Shown here in pieces: positions 49,963 to 59,706 of a stretch of DNA of 64,000 bases. Made by a program: the position numbers and the translations under genes. This DNA is from an uncultured Alphaproteobacteria bacterium. GTDB lineage: Bacteria > Pseudomonadota > Alphaproteobacteria > HIMB59 > GCA-002718135. Numbering within the stretch: the first letter of the stretch is position 1; the number at the start of each line of letters is the position of its first letter. The DNA lies in assembly GCA_902615845.1 (NCBI GenBank), contig CACMQS010000010.1, positions 1-64,000 on the forward strand. The letters are read 5' to 3'. The notes beneath the pieces were generated by a model. That model did no database searches, was not told the origin of the DNA, and was given only the letters and a program-made list of their open reading frames with translations.

Positions 49963-51451
49963 CCATCAATAATCCTAATTTTTCTATTTCTATTTCACTA
50001 GTTTTAAAAGGTTTGGATAAATTACCATCATAAATAACACATATTTTATGAGTAATTTCAATCAACTCATCTAAATCTTGAGAAATAACAATTATAGACG
50101 TTCCATTTTGAGATAATTCTATCAAAGACTCTCTTATAGAATGCTCAGCACCAGCATCTATCCCCCAAGTTGGATGTGAAATAATTAATATTTTTGGCTT
50201 AGATGATATTTCTCTACCAATGACATATTTTTGTAAATTTCCTCCGGACAAGCTTGATGCTTTAGCATCATTACCAGGAGTAATAACTTTAAATTCATTA
50301 ATTACATTATTAGCAAAATCATCAACATTATTTTTCAATATTATGCCATTTTTAATAAAATTATTTTTTGGAAATTGACTCAAAAGAATATTTTCAGACA
50401 AACTTAACTCAGGTACCGCACTATGGCCCAATCTATTCTCCGGAACAAAAGAAATAGATAAATCTCTTCTTTTTTGTGGCCCATACTTTTCAATTTTTTT
50501 ATTATCAAAAGTAATTGATCCAGATTTAATATTTATATTTTCTCCTGTTAAAATATCCATTAATTCTGATTGTCCATTACCAGCAACTCCAGCAATGCCA
50601 TAAATTTCACCCACTCTAACTTGAAAAGAAATATTTTTAAGATCTGTTAAAAATGGATCATTAAAATCACATGAAATATTTTTTACTTCAAAGTTAACTT
50701 CGTCTTTTATATGCTCATAATTAGTTTTTAAGTCATCTAATTTTTGTCCTAGCATTTTTGTTGCAAGTGTTTTTGCAGTTTGATTTGCAGTACTTGAAGT
50801 GTCTATAATTTCACCACTTCTCATTATAGTAACTGTATCACATATTGATATTACTTCTTCGAGTTTATGAGTGATATATAATATTGTACGACCTTCTTTG
50901 ACGAGTGCATTTAATGTTACAAATAAACTTTCAACTTCTTGTGGTGTTAAGACTGAAGTTGGCTCATCCATAATTAGTATCTGAGGGTCTTGTAATAAAA
51001 TTCTTACAATTTCTACACGCTGCTTTTCTCCAGCTGATAAAGCAGTAATTGGAGCATCTAAATCTAAGGGAAGATTATATCTTGAGCTTATATTTTCTAG
51101 CTTATTTTCTAAATCTGAATAAGACATCTTTTCATCAATTCCTAAAATTAAATTTTCTTTTACTGATAAAGAATCAAATAAAGAAAAATGCTGAAATACC
51201 ATTCCTATTCCTTGTTTCCTTGCTTCTGCTGGGGAATTAACTTTAAAATCCTTATTATTTAATTTAATATTTCCTTCATCTGGTTCTAAGAGACCATATA
51301 GAATTTTTACCAATGTAGATTTCCCTGCTCCATTTTCTCCTAAAATTGCATGAACTGCATTTTTTTTAATATCAAAAGTAACCTTTTTATTTGCAATTAC
51401 TCTTGGAAAAGATTTTGTAATATTTTCTATATTTAATATTGTATCACTCAT
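49946..51451 (-). CDS. ABC transporter ATP-binding protein, duplicated (BMP-type purine/nucleoside uptake)
   Basis: GENGAGKSTLVKILYG, LSAGEKQRVEIVRIL, GVAGNGQSELMDIL, LSGGNLQKYVIGRE. Confidence 0.93.
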   Translation of the reverse strand: MSDTILNIENITKSFPRVIANKKVTFDIKKNAVHAILGENGAGKSTLVKILYGLLEPDEGNIKLNNKDFKVNSPAEARKQGIGMVFQHFSLFDSLSVKENLILGIDEKMSYSDLENKLENISSRYNLPLDLDAPITALSAGEKQRVEIVRILLQDPQILIMDEPTSVLTPQEVESLFVTLNALVKEGRTILYITHKLEEVISICDTVTIMRSGEIIDTSSTANQTAKTLATKMLGQKLDDLKTNYEHIKDEVNFEVKNISCDFNDPFLTDLKNISFQVRVGEIYGIAGVAGNGQSELMDILTGENINIKSGSITFDNKKIEKYGPQKRRDLSISFVPENRLGHSAVPELSLSENILLSQFPKNNFIKNGIILKNNVDDFANNVINEFKVITPGNDAKASSLSGGNLQKYVIGREISSKPKILIISHPTWGIDAGAEHSIRESLIELSQNGTSIIVISQDLDELIEITHKICVIYDGNLSKPFKTSEIEIEKLGLLMGGKNE

Positions 51452-51938
51452 AATTTAATTCAAATATTTCTGATTGTTCAAAATTATAAATCTCAATATT
51501 ATTATCCGCATCTTTTTTATCAATGGTAATATATTTTTCATTCTCAAGAGATATTAGAGGAAAATGCCATACTTTGGGATTAAAATTTATACCATCACCA
51601 CCACTTACTTTGAATATTTCAATTAAATCAATTTTAGGTTTGTTACCTATTGGAGCAACTAAAACTAAAAAACCTGTGGCATTAAACGGAAGAAATACTT
51701 GAGAGCTAAAGGGGTGATTTTCTAACATGTTAATTTTTAAAGGAAAGTTTCTTTTCTTTGCCTGAAAAATATTTAATCTAGATCTTTTGTCATCACCAAT
51801 TATTTGAATATTTGCTAAATCAAAAAAACTATCGGTTGTATCTTTATTAATACTTTCATAATTTTTATTAGATGTTGTAATTAAATCACCATAATTTTTG
51901 AAATTCTCTTTACTAATATTCTTTATTTTATAGTTCAC
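51444..51938 (-). CDS. allA: Ureidoglycolate lyase
   Basis: RLNIFQAKKRNFPLKINMLENHPFSSQVFLPF, GINFNPKVWHFPLISL; next to allantoicase. Confidence 0.87.
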   Translation of the reverse strand: MNYKIKNISKENFKNYGDLITTSNKNYESINKDTTDSFFDLANIQIIGDDKRSRLNIFQAKKRNFPLKINMLENHPFSSQVFLPFNATGFLVLVAPIGNKPKIDLIEIFKVSGGDGINFNPKVWHFPLISLENEKYITIDKKDADNNIEIYNFEQSEIFELNYE

Positions 51939-52912
51939 AAAAACTTTCCAATTGCCCTGATCCGTGAAATACCACCGTCAGGATAAATATTTAACTTCAA
52001 ATAATTTATTTTTTTAATGTGTTTAGATGAATTAATTTTTAATGATGAATTAGGTTTAAGATTTTTATTTTTTATTAAAAATTTCCAATTTTTGCTTTCA
52101 TTTATTAATTTGCTTATATTAATATTTTTTATTGAATAAAAACCTTGTACTGAGCAATGAGACGGATAATTACCTTTAAAATAATGAGTTTCAATATTAA
52201 ACTTTTCAATTAAACCAGGTTTGCCAAGTTTAATTATAACCCAGTCATATCCTGATCCTCTTCTTCTTTTAGTTTCCCAACCATTGCCCATATTTTTAGA
52301 TTTAAATGGAAGTAATAAATTTTCTGCCCTCCCAAAATGTTCATCACTACATGCCACAATTTTTGAACCATTAAGGATGTTAAGTAAATCAAATTTTTTA
52401 TTTGGAAATTTTAATTTTGATACATCTAGATTTCCTAATAATTTTAATCTTGCAACTCCTCCATCTGGATAGATGCTCAATCTTATGAAGTTAAAAACTT
52501 TATTATTCTGTTGAGTTTTAAAACCATGAAGATAATTTGGATGAAGTTTCCTTTTTGATAAAATATTAACCCAATTAAATTTATTTTTTTCAAAATAACA
52601 AGCATCAATGCTTGCGTATTCAGGTTGATTGCCATTAAAATAGCTTGTGTCTATTTCAGCAAAATTAATTTTACCAGGAAGGCCTAATTTAATAGTAACA
52701 TAATCATTTCCTTCAATTCTTTTTCTTCTTGTTTCCCATCCATCCATCCATTTTCCATTTTTATCGTAAACTCCTTCTTTAAAAATTGGCTGTTCCTCTT
52801 TAAGCAATCTGGATGCTGATCCAAAAAACTGATCAGAAAATCTATGAATTTTTGTACCTAAAACCTTACTACATAAGTTTATATAATTTTTTTGAATGTA
52901 TTTCTTATTCAT
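51935..52912 (-). CDS. alc: Allantoicase
   Basis: Duplicated repeats: DGWETRRKR...DYVTIKLGLPGKI and NGWETKRRRGSGYDWVIIKLGKPGLI, YPDGGVARLKLLG / YPDGGISRIRAIG. Confidence 0.95.
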   Translation of the reverse strand: MNKKYIQKNYINLCSKVLGTKIHRFSDQFFGSASRLLKEEQPIFKEGVYDKNGKWMDGWETRRKRIEGNDYVTIKLGLPGKINFAEIDTSYFNGNQPEYASIDACYFEKNKFNWVNILSKRKLHPNYLHGFKTQQNNKVFNFIRLSIYPDGGVARLKLLGNLDVSKLKFPNKKFDLLNILNGSKIVACSDEHFGRAENLLLPFKSKNMGNGWETKRRRGSGYDWVIIKLGKPGLIEKFNIETHYFKGNYPSHCSVQGFYSIKNINISKLINESKNWKFLIKNKNLKPNSSLKINSSKHIKKINYLKLNIYPDGGISRIRAIGKFL

Positions 52913-53489
52913 TAATTAATTCTGTTAATCTTAATTTTGCAATTTCTTTTACTTGTGAAATTGAAGTTTTTATTTCTAAGTTTAAATCATTATTGCCTAA
53001 TCTACTTTTAAACTCTGTTATAATTTCATTTTTATTTTTATTTCTAACTGCAAAAATAAATGGGATATTAAATTTATTTTTAAATCTTGAATTTAAATCT
53101 TTAAATAAGTTAAATTCTTGTTCTGAACAATCTTTTAAACCAGATCTACTTTGTTCTTCATCAGATAATTCAGACAAACCTTTATTTATTTTTATTTTAT
53201 CGGCTAGATCAGGATGTTTTTTAATTATATTTATTTTAGTTTCTTCATCTAAATTATCAAACAACTCTAAAAATATTAATATCATTTCTTTTTTATTTTT
53301 AAATGGTCGTTTTTTATCAGCATGTTCTGTTATAAATTTAGATTCTTCATAAATATTTTTAAAAGAATCAATAAATTTTTCAGAGTTATAATTATTAATA
53401 TCTTCAATTTTCATCACTAAAATTTTCATACCAATAATTGGCAATTTCCTCTCTTTTGCATATCCAAATATCATTATAACCAGAAACAT
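52905..53489 (-). CDS. uraD: OHCU decarboxylase (likely start about 53414)
   Basis: IIKKHPDLADKI, LSDEEQSRSGL, FNIPFIFAVRNKNKNEI. Confidence 0.92.
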   Translation of the reverse strand: MFLVIMIFGYAKERKLPIIGMKILVMKIEDINNYNSEKFIDSFKNIYEESKFITEHADKKRPFKNKKEMILIFLELFDNLDEETKINIIKKHPDLADKIKINKGLSELSDEEQSRSGLKDCSEQEFNLFKDLNSRFKNKFNIPFIFAVRNKNKNEIITEFKSRLGNNDLNLEIKTSISQVKEIAKLRLTELINE

Positions 53490-54315
53490 AATTCAAAAAT
53501 TTTACCAAAGACATAAATCTTCCAGGTCTAGCTATTAAACGACAATGTAAACCCACACTCATCATTTTTGGTTTATTGAACTCGTTTGCTTCTCTGTATA
53601 ATGTATCAAATGAATTTTTTAAGTAATTATAAAAATCCTCACCTGTGTTAAAACCTTGTAAGGTAGAGAATCTCATATCATTATTATCTAGAGTGTATGG
53701 AATGATTAGATGTTTTTTATTTTTTACTTTTATCCAGTAGGGTAAATCATCAGCATAGGAGTCACTATCGTAAATAATATTTGTATTTTCTAAAATTATA
53801 TTTCTTGTATTTGGGCTTGTTCTACCAGTATACCAACCAGACGGAAAATAACCAAAAATATCTTTAATAATGTTGTTACATTTTATAGTATGTTCTTTTT
53901 CAATTTCCTCAGTTATATTTTGATAGTCTATCCATCGATAACCATGGCTAGCTACTTCATACTTTGATTTAATTATTTGTTCACAAACATCAGGATTTTT
54001 TTCTAAAGCCATGCCAACGCCAAATATTGTTAAAGGTAATTTTCTTTTTTCAAACTCATTATGTATTCTCCAAAAGCCCCTTCTTGAGCCATACTCATAT
54101 ATTGATTCCATATTCATATTTCTGGCACCTATTATTTGCTTTGCATTAATTATTTCCGATAAAAAAGTTTCTGATCCTTCGTCACCATTCATTATTGAAT
54201 TTTCAGCACCTTCCTCATAATTTAGAACAAATTGAAGAGCTAGTTTTGATTTATTAGGCCAATAAAAGTTAGAGTCATTATTTCCGTAGCCTTTATAATT
54301 TCTGTCGTCTTTCAT
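53404..54315 (-). CDS. puuE: Allantoinase, PuuE type (polysaccharide-deacetylase fold)
   Basis: LALQFVLNYEEGAENSIMNGD, EVASHGYRWIDYQNI, GWYTGRTSPNTRNII. Confidence 0.93.
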   Translation of the reverse strand: MKDDRNYKGYGNNDSNFYWPNKSKLALQFVLNYEEGAENSIMNGDEGSETFLSEIINAKQIIGARNMNMESIYEYGSRRGFWRIHNEFEKRKLPLTIFGVGMALEKNPDVCEQIIKSKYEVASHGYRWIDYQNITEEIEKEHTIKCNNIIKDIFGYFPSGWYTGRTSPNTRNIILENTNIIYDSDSYADDLPYWIKVKNKKHLIIPYTLDNNDMRFSTLQGFNTGEDFYNYLKNSFDTLYREANEFNKPKMMSVGLHCRLIARPGRFMSLVKFLNYVSGYNDIWICKREEIANYWYENFSDEN

Positions 54316-54332
54316 AAAAATGCTTGATTTAA

Positions 54333-54346
54333 TATTTAGCTAAATA
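54333..54346. promoter_or_regulatory. 14-bp perfect palindrome TATTTAGCTAAATA in puuE/uraH divergent intergenic region; candidate operator
   Basis: Self-reverse-complementary by direct inspection; centrally placed in a 52-bp intergenic region. Confidence 0.5.
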
Positions 54347-54367
54347 CTGTATAAACGAATAAGTATT

Positions 54368-54721
54368 ATGTCTAAAGGATATTTAACTACTCATGTTTTG
54401 GATACCTATAATGGTAAGCCTGGTTCTGGTATAAAAGGGTCACTTTTCAAAATTGATGGTGAAAATAAAGTTAAAATTTCAAATTTCATTCTCAATGAAG
54501 ATGGCAGATGTGATGAGCCTATATTAAGTAAAGAGAATTTTATACTTGGAAAATATGAGTTATTATTTCTTTGCGGGAGTTATTTTAAGGAATTTACAAA
54601 TCTTGATGAACCATTTTTTCTTGATGACGTAATAATTAGATTTGGAATTAACAAAGAGGAACACTACCATGTACCCCTTCTTATTACCCCGTGGAGTTAT
54701 TCAACATATAGAGGAAGCTAG
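54368..54721 (+). CDS. uraH: 5-hydroxyisourate hydrolase (transthyretin-like)
   Basis: LTTHVLDTYNGKPGSGI, YHVPLLITPWSYSTYRGS C-terminal signature. Confidence 0.95.
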   Translation: MSKGYLTTHVLDTYNGKPGSGIKGSLFKIDGENKVKISNFILNEDGRCDEPILSKENFILGKYELLFLCGSYFKEFTNLDEPFFLDDVIIRFGINKEEHYHVPLLITPWSYSTYRGS

Positions 54722-56136
54722 TGTCTAAAGCGCATGTCGATTTTCTTCTTAATGAAGAAAAAATCTCTATCAAAAATTTAGACACAAATACAACGGTCTT
54801 AAATTATCTTCGAAACAATCATGAGTTAACTGGAACAAAAGAAGGTTGCGCATCTGGTGATTGCGGAGCATGTACTGCAGTTGTAGGAGAATTAAAAGAG
54901 AATAAAATTTCTTATAAAAGTATAAATACTTGTATTACTTTTTTGTACTCTCTCCATGGCAAACAATTAATAACGGTAGAACATATAAAAAAAAATAAAC
55001 TTCATCCTGTTCAACAATCAATGATTGATAGTGATGGATCTCAATGTGGTTTTTGTACACCTGGTATTATTATGTCAATGTATAATATGTACGAAAACAA
55101 AATAAAACCAACAGAAGAAAATATAGATAAATTTCTTTCTGGAAATTTATGTAGATGTACAGGTTATCTTCCAATTAAAAATGCAATTAAGAATATGTAT
55201 AGCTATAAAAGTAATAAATTTTCAAAAAGTAAAGTTATTAGATTATTAAAATCAATTAAGAAAACTGATATTGTCATTAAAAAAAATGATTCTAAGTTTT
55301 TCATCCATTATAATTTAAATTCTCTAATAAAAGACTATCAAAAGATTAGTAATGGACATTTACTAGTCGGTGGTACAGATCTCGCTCTTGAAGTAACAAA
55401 AAAAAGAAAAGATTTAAAAAATATTTTTTATTTAGGATCAAATAAAGATTTAAATTATGTTAAAAATAAAAACAATAATTTACACATTGGATCCGCTACC
55501 CCCATAAATGATATTTTACCAATTTTAGAAAATATTTATCCAACATTTGCGAAAATGTTTGAAAGATATGGATCTGAGCAAATAAGAAATACTGCATCTC
55601 TTGGAGGTAACATTGGAAGCGCATCTCCAATAGGTGATAGTTTGCCTGTGTTAATAGCACTCAATAGTAAAATTGTAATTCAAGGAAAAGTTAAAAAAAC
55701 TTTATTATTGGATAATTATTTTCTCAGCTATCGAAAAACTAAATTAAAACCTAATGAAATAATTAAAGAAATTATAATACCCATTTATAAAAAAAATATT
55801 CTTAAATGTTATAAAATTTCAAAAAGAATAGATGATGACATAAGTTCTGTTTTCATGGCTATAAATGCTAGGATTGAAAAAAATATTATTAAAGAAATAA
55901 AAATTGTTTGTGGAGGTTTGGCAGAAACTCCAAAAATAGCTGAGCAAGCACAAAAATTTTTATTGAATAAAATATTTAATGAAGAAAATATTAATGAAGC
56001 AAAGAAAATTATTAAAAAAGAATTTGATCCAATAGATGATATGAGAGCGTCAAAAAATTATAGAACTAAAATTAGTCAAAACCTTTTAGAGAGGTTTTTA
56101 TATGAAAATAATAAAATTAAATCAACGTTATATTAA
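54721..56136 (+). CDS. xdhA: Xanthine dehydrogenase small subunit (2Fe-2S + FAD), GTG start
   Basis: GCASGDCGACTAVVGE, SQCGFCTPGIIMSMY, LSGNLCRCTGY, RNTASLGGNIGSASPIGD. Confidence 0.95.
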   Translation: MSKAHVDFLLNEEKISIKNLDTNTTVLNYLRNNHELTGTKEGCASGDCGACTAVVGELKENKISYKSINTCITFLYSLHGKQLITVEHIKKNKLHPVQQSMIDSDGSQCGFCTPGIIMSMYNMYENKIKPTEENIDKFLSGNLCRCTGYLPIKNAIKNMYSYKSNKFSKSKVIRLLKSIKKTDIVIKKNDSKFFIHYNLNSLIKDYQKISNGHLLVGGTDLALEVTKKRKDLKNIFYLGSNKDLNYVKNKNNNLHIGSATPINDILPILENIYPTFAKMFERYGSEQIRNTASLGGNIGSASPIGDSLPVLIALNSKIVIQGKVKKTLLLDNYFLSYRKTKLKPNEIIKEIIIPIYKKNILKCYKISKRIDDDISSVFMAINARIEKNIIKEIKIVCGGLAETPKIAEQAQKFLLNKIFNEENINEAKKIIKKEFDPIDDMRASKNYRTKISQNLLERFLYENNKIKSTLY

Positions 56137-58409
56137 TGGATAAAATATTTACAAAAAATATTGAACATGAAAGTGCAGTAAAACATGTTACTGGAAAAGC
56201 AATTTATACTGATGATATATCAGAGCCTAAAAATTTACTTCACGCAGTAATTGGATACAGTAATTGCAGTAAAGGAGTAATAAAAAAAATTGATTATAAA
56301 GATGTTTTATCTTCAGAAGGTGTAGTAGACATTATTACTGAAAAAGACATTGAAGGTATAAATGATGTTGGGCCAATATTTAAGGGAGATAAAATATTTA
56401 CTTCAAAAAATATAGAATATTATGGACAACCAATTTTTGCAGTTATAGCAAAGACCAATAATTTAGCAAAAAAAGCTGCATTAAAAGTAAAAATAGACTT
56501 AAAAATATCTAAACCTATCGTTTCAATTGAAGAAGCATTAAAGAAAAAATCATTTGTTTTAAAACCGAAGCATCTAACTAGAGGAAATATAAAAGATGGG
56601 TTTAAAAAATCTGACAAGATTCTAAAAGGTAAATTGTATTCAGGGGGTCAAGATCATTTTTATTTAGAAGGTCAAATTGCAATGACTATTCCACAAGAAG
56701 ATAATAATTTTTTAGTTTATTCTTCAACACAACATCCATCAGAAACACAGCAAATTATTGGTAAAGTTCTTAAACAAAATTACAATAGTATCCATGTGAT
56801 AGTAAGAAGAATTGGTGGTGGTTTTGGAGGAAAAGAAACACAATCTTTTTTGTTTGCAGCCATTACAAGCATTGCAGCAAAAAAGTTATCTAAACCAGTA
56901 AAGTTAAGAGTCGATAGAGATGATGATATGATCATGACTGGAAAAAGGCATGATTTTTTATTTGATTATGAAATAGGTTTTAAAAATAGTGGTGAAATAC
57001 TTGCTCTAAAAATAATGATGGCATCGAGATGCGGTATCTCTCCAGATTTATCAGGAGCTATAAATGATAGAGCCATCTATCATATAGATAATGCCTACTT
57101 CTTACCAAATATAGAAATTAATTCGTATAGATGTAAAACAAATACTGTTTCTAATACAGCTTTTCGTGGATTTGGTGGGCCTCAAGGAATGTTTTGTATT
57201 GAAAATATAATTGAAAACATTGCTCAAAAATTAAATCGAGAAGCAAGTGAAATAAGAAAAATTAATTTTTATAAAGATAAAATTAAAAATACTACTCATT
57301 ATGGGATGAAAATTACTGACAATGTGATTGAAGATATTTTTAATAAACTAATTAAAAAATCTAATTACAAAAAAAGAAAAATAGAAATTGATAATTTTAA
57401 TAAAAAAAATAAAGTTTTAAAAAAAGGAATAGCAATAACACCTGTAAAGTTTGGAATATCATTTACAACTACTCATTTAAACCAAGGTGGTGCCTTAGTT
57501 CATATCTACACTGATGGATCCATTCATTTAAATCATGGAGGAATTGAAATGGGTCAAGGATTAATGACAAAACTTGCTTTAGTAGCTTCAAATGAATTTG
57601 GCCTTAATTACGAACATATAAAAATCTCTTCAACGGACACAGAAAAAGTCCCTAACACATCAGCAAGTGCAGCATCAGCTACAACTGATATAAATGGAGC
57701 AGCAATTGTTAATGCTATAAATAATATCAAGTCAGGTCTAAATGAATTTATCTATGATTATTTTAAAACAAATAGCAAAATAAAATATGAAAATAATTTT
57801 GTTTATTTTGATAAAAGAAAAATATCTTTTAAAGAATTGATAAATACTGCTTACTTAAATAGAATTCCATTGTCTTCTTCAGGTTTCTATAAAACTGACA
57901 AAATTAATGTAAATACAAAAACACTTCAAGGAAGGCCATTCTTATATTTTACTTATGGAGCAGCGGTAACAGAAGTTATTATTGATAAATTAACGGGTGA
58001 AAATAAAATTCTTCAAGTTGATATAATTCATGATGTTGGCAATTCTATTAATAAGAGAATTGATAAGGGGCAAATAGAGGGTGGTTATATTCAAGGATTA
58101 GGCTGGCTCACAACTGAAGAGGTGTCTTGGAAATCAAATGGAGTTCTAACAACTCATAGCCCTTCTACTTACAAAATACCTACTGCCGGTGAAACACCAT
58201 TTAAATTTAATGTCGAAATATATGATCGTGGTTTTAATAAAGAAAAAGTTATTAATCGCTCCAAAGCTGTTGGAGAGCCACCATTTATGCTCGCAATTTC
58301 AAGTTTTATTGCATTAAAGGACGCAGTATATAATGCCAATAAAGGAAAAAATTCTGAAAATTTAATTGCACCTGCTACTGCTGAAAATATATTAAAAAGT
58401 TTGCATTAA
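56136..58409 (+). CDS. xdhB: Xanthine dehydrogenase molybdopterin-binding subunit
   Basis: GGGFGGKETQS, TAFRGFGGPQGMF, HGGIEMGQGLMTK, KAVGEPPFMLAIS. Confidence 0.96.
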   Translation: MDKIFTKNIEHESAVKHVTGKAIYTDDISEPKNLLHAVIGYSNCSKGVIKKIDYKDVLSSEGVVDIITEKDIEGINDVGPIFKGDKIFTSKNIEYYGQPIFAVIAKTNNLAKKAALKVKIDLKISKPIVSIEEALKKKSFVLKPKHLTRGNIKDGFKKSDKILKGKLYSGGQDHFYLEGQIAMTIPQEDNNFLVYSSTQHPSETQQIIGKVLKQNYNSIHVIVRRIGGGFGGKETQSFLFAAITSIAAKKLSKPVKLRVDRDDDMIMTGKRHDFLFDYEIGFKNSGEILALKIMMASRCGISPDLSGAINDRAIYHIDNAYFLPNIEINSYRCKTNTVSNTAFRGFGGPQGMFCIENIIENIAQKLNREASEIRKINFYKDKIKNTTHYGMKITDNVIEDIFNKLIKKSNYKKRKIEIDNFNKKNKVLKKGIAITPVKFGISFTTTHLNQGGALVHIYTDGSIHLNHGGIEMGQGLMTKLALVASNEFGLNYEHIKISSTDTEKVPNTSASAASATTDINGAAIVNAINNIKSGLNEFIYDYFKTNSKIKYENNFVYFDKRKISFKELINTAYLNRIPLSSSGFYKTDKINVNTKTLQGRPFLYFTYGAAVTEVIIDKLTGENKILQVDIIHDVGNSINKRIDKGQIEGGYIQGLGWLTTEEVSWKSNGVLTTHSPSTYKIPTAGETPFKFNVEIYDRGFNKEKVINRSKAVGEPPFMLAISSFIALKDAVYNANKGKNSENLIAPATAENILKSLH

Positions 58410-58410
58410 A

Positions 58411-59241
58411 ATGTATCTTAAAAAATTAAATAAAAATATAAATTTTAATAGTAAAATAGTTAAGGCTAAAATTATTGAAGTTAAAGGATCATCCCCCAAT
58501 AGTTTAGATGACATTATATTAATTTCAACTGATACTATCTTTGGAACTATTGGTGGCGGAAACTTAGAATATTTAGTTGTCGATGAAGCGAAAAAATTAA
58601 TTGATCATAATATAACAAATAAAGTAATGAATATTCCGCTTGGGCCAGGAATTGGACAATGTTGTGGTGGATACGTACAAGTTAAATTAAGCTTACATAA
58701 TAATTCCAAAGATGCGCTAAAAAATGAATATGTTGTTAATAATATTAAACCGAACTTATATATCTTTGGATCAGGACATATTGGTCAAGCGTTAATTTCT
58801 AAATTAGAAAATATTAATTTTAATACTTTTATCATTGACTCAAGAGAAGATTATTTAAAAATGACAAATATCAAAGATGTAAATTATTTACTTTCGAAAA
58901 AACCTTGGGAGATTGTATCAAAACTAAAAGATAATTCTTACTTTATAGTCTTAACTCACAGTCATGATTATGACTTAAAAATATTAAATGAAATTTTGAA
59001 AAAAAATAATACTTTTGTTGGTTTAATTGGATCTCTTACAAAGAAAAAGAGGTTTTATAAAAGATTAATCGATAATGGTCACAATAAATCAAAAGTTGAG
59101 AAAATTGAGTGTCCGATTGGAATTGATATTGGCAATTCAAAAGATCCTAATGAAATAGCTTTCTCAATAGTTACAAGAATAATATCAATAAAAAATAACT
59201 TAAAACATTTATCAAATAATAAAATTAAAGAAGTTATATGA
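58411..59241 (+). CDS. xdhC: Xanthine dehydrogenase accessory protein XdhC
   Basis: GSSPNSLDDIILIST, TIGGGNLEYL, LGPGIGQCCGGYV, IFGSGHIGQAL. Confidence 0.92.
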   Translation: MYLKKLNKNINFNSKIVKAKIIEVKGSSPNSLDDIILISTDTIFGTIGGGNLEYLVVDEAKKLIDHNITNKVMNIPLGPGIGQCCGGYVQVKLSLHNNSKDALKNEYVVNNIKPNLYIFGSGHIGQALISKLENINFNTFIIDSREDYLKMTNIKDVNYLLSKKPWEIVSKLKDNSYFIVLTHSHDYDLKILNEILKKNNTFVGLIGSLTKKKRFYKRLIDNGHNKSKVEKIECPIGIDIGNSKDPNEIAFSIVTRIISIKNNLKHLSNNKIKEVI

Positions 59242-59705
59242 CAAACATAGATTTTATGAAAAGAGCTATTTTATTATCAATAGATAATATCAAAAATAAT
59301 GGAGGTCCTTTTGGATGTGTTATTGTAAAAGAAAATGAAATTATTGCAGAAGGAGTAAATAGAGTAACATTTAATAATGATCCTACTGCTCACGCTGAAA
59401 TTGTTGCCATTAGAAATGCATGTAAAAAATTAAATACATTTAACTTAGAAGGTTGTGAATTGTATTCCAGTTGCGAACCATGTCCTATGTGCTTGAGTGC
59501 GATATATTGGTCACATATAGACAAAGTATATTATGGTAATTCTAGAGAAGATGCTGCAAAAATTAAATTTGATGACAAGTTTATTTATGATGAACTATCA
59601 CTAGAAATGAAAGAGAGAAAAATTCCTATTAGTCAAATATCACGTGATGAGGCAATAAAAGCATTTAATATTTGGGAAAAAGAAGAAAATAAAATAAGAT
59701 ATTAA
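59238..59705 (+). CDS. guaD: Guanine deaminase (cytidine-deaminase fold)
   Basis: TAHAEIVAIRNAC, SSCEPCPMCLSAIYW; overlaps xdhC. Confidence 0.9.
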   Translation: MTNIDFMKRAILLSIDNIKNNGGPFGCVIVKENEIIAEGVNRVTFNNDPTAHAEIVAIRNACKKLNTFNLEGCELYSSCEPCPMCLSAIYWSHIDKVYYGNSREDAAKIKFDDKFIYDELSLEMKERKIPISQISRDEAIKAFNIWEKEENKIRY

Positions 59706-59706
59706 A

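Noticed and set aside
52813-53352. 179-aa plus-strand ORF
   Set aside because: Antisense to alc/uraD, both of which have clear family motifs; composition is Ser/Phe/Leu-rich as expected for an antisense frame.
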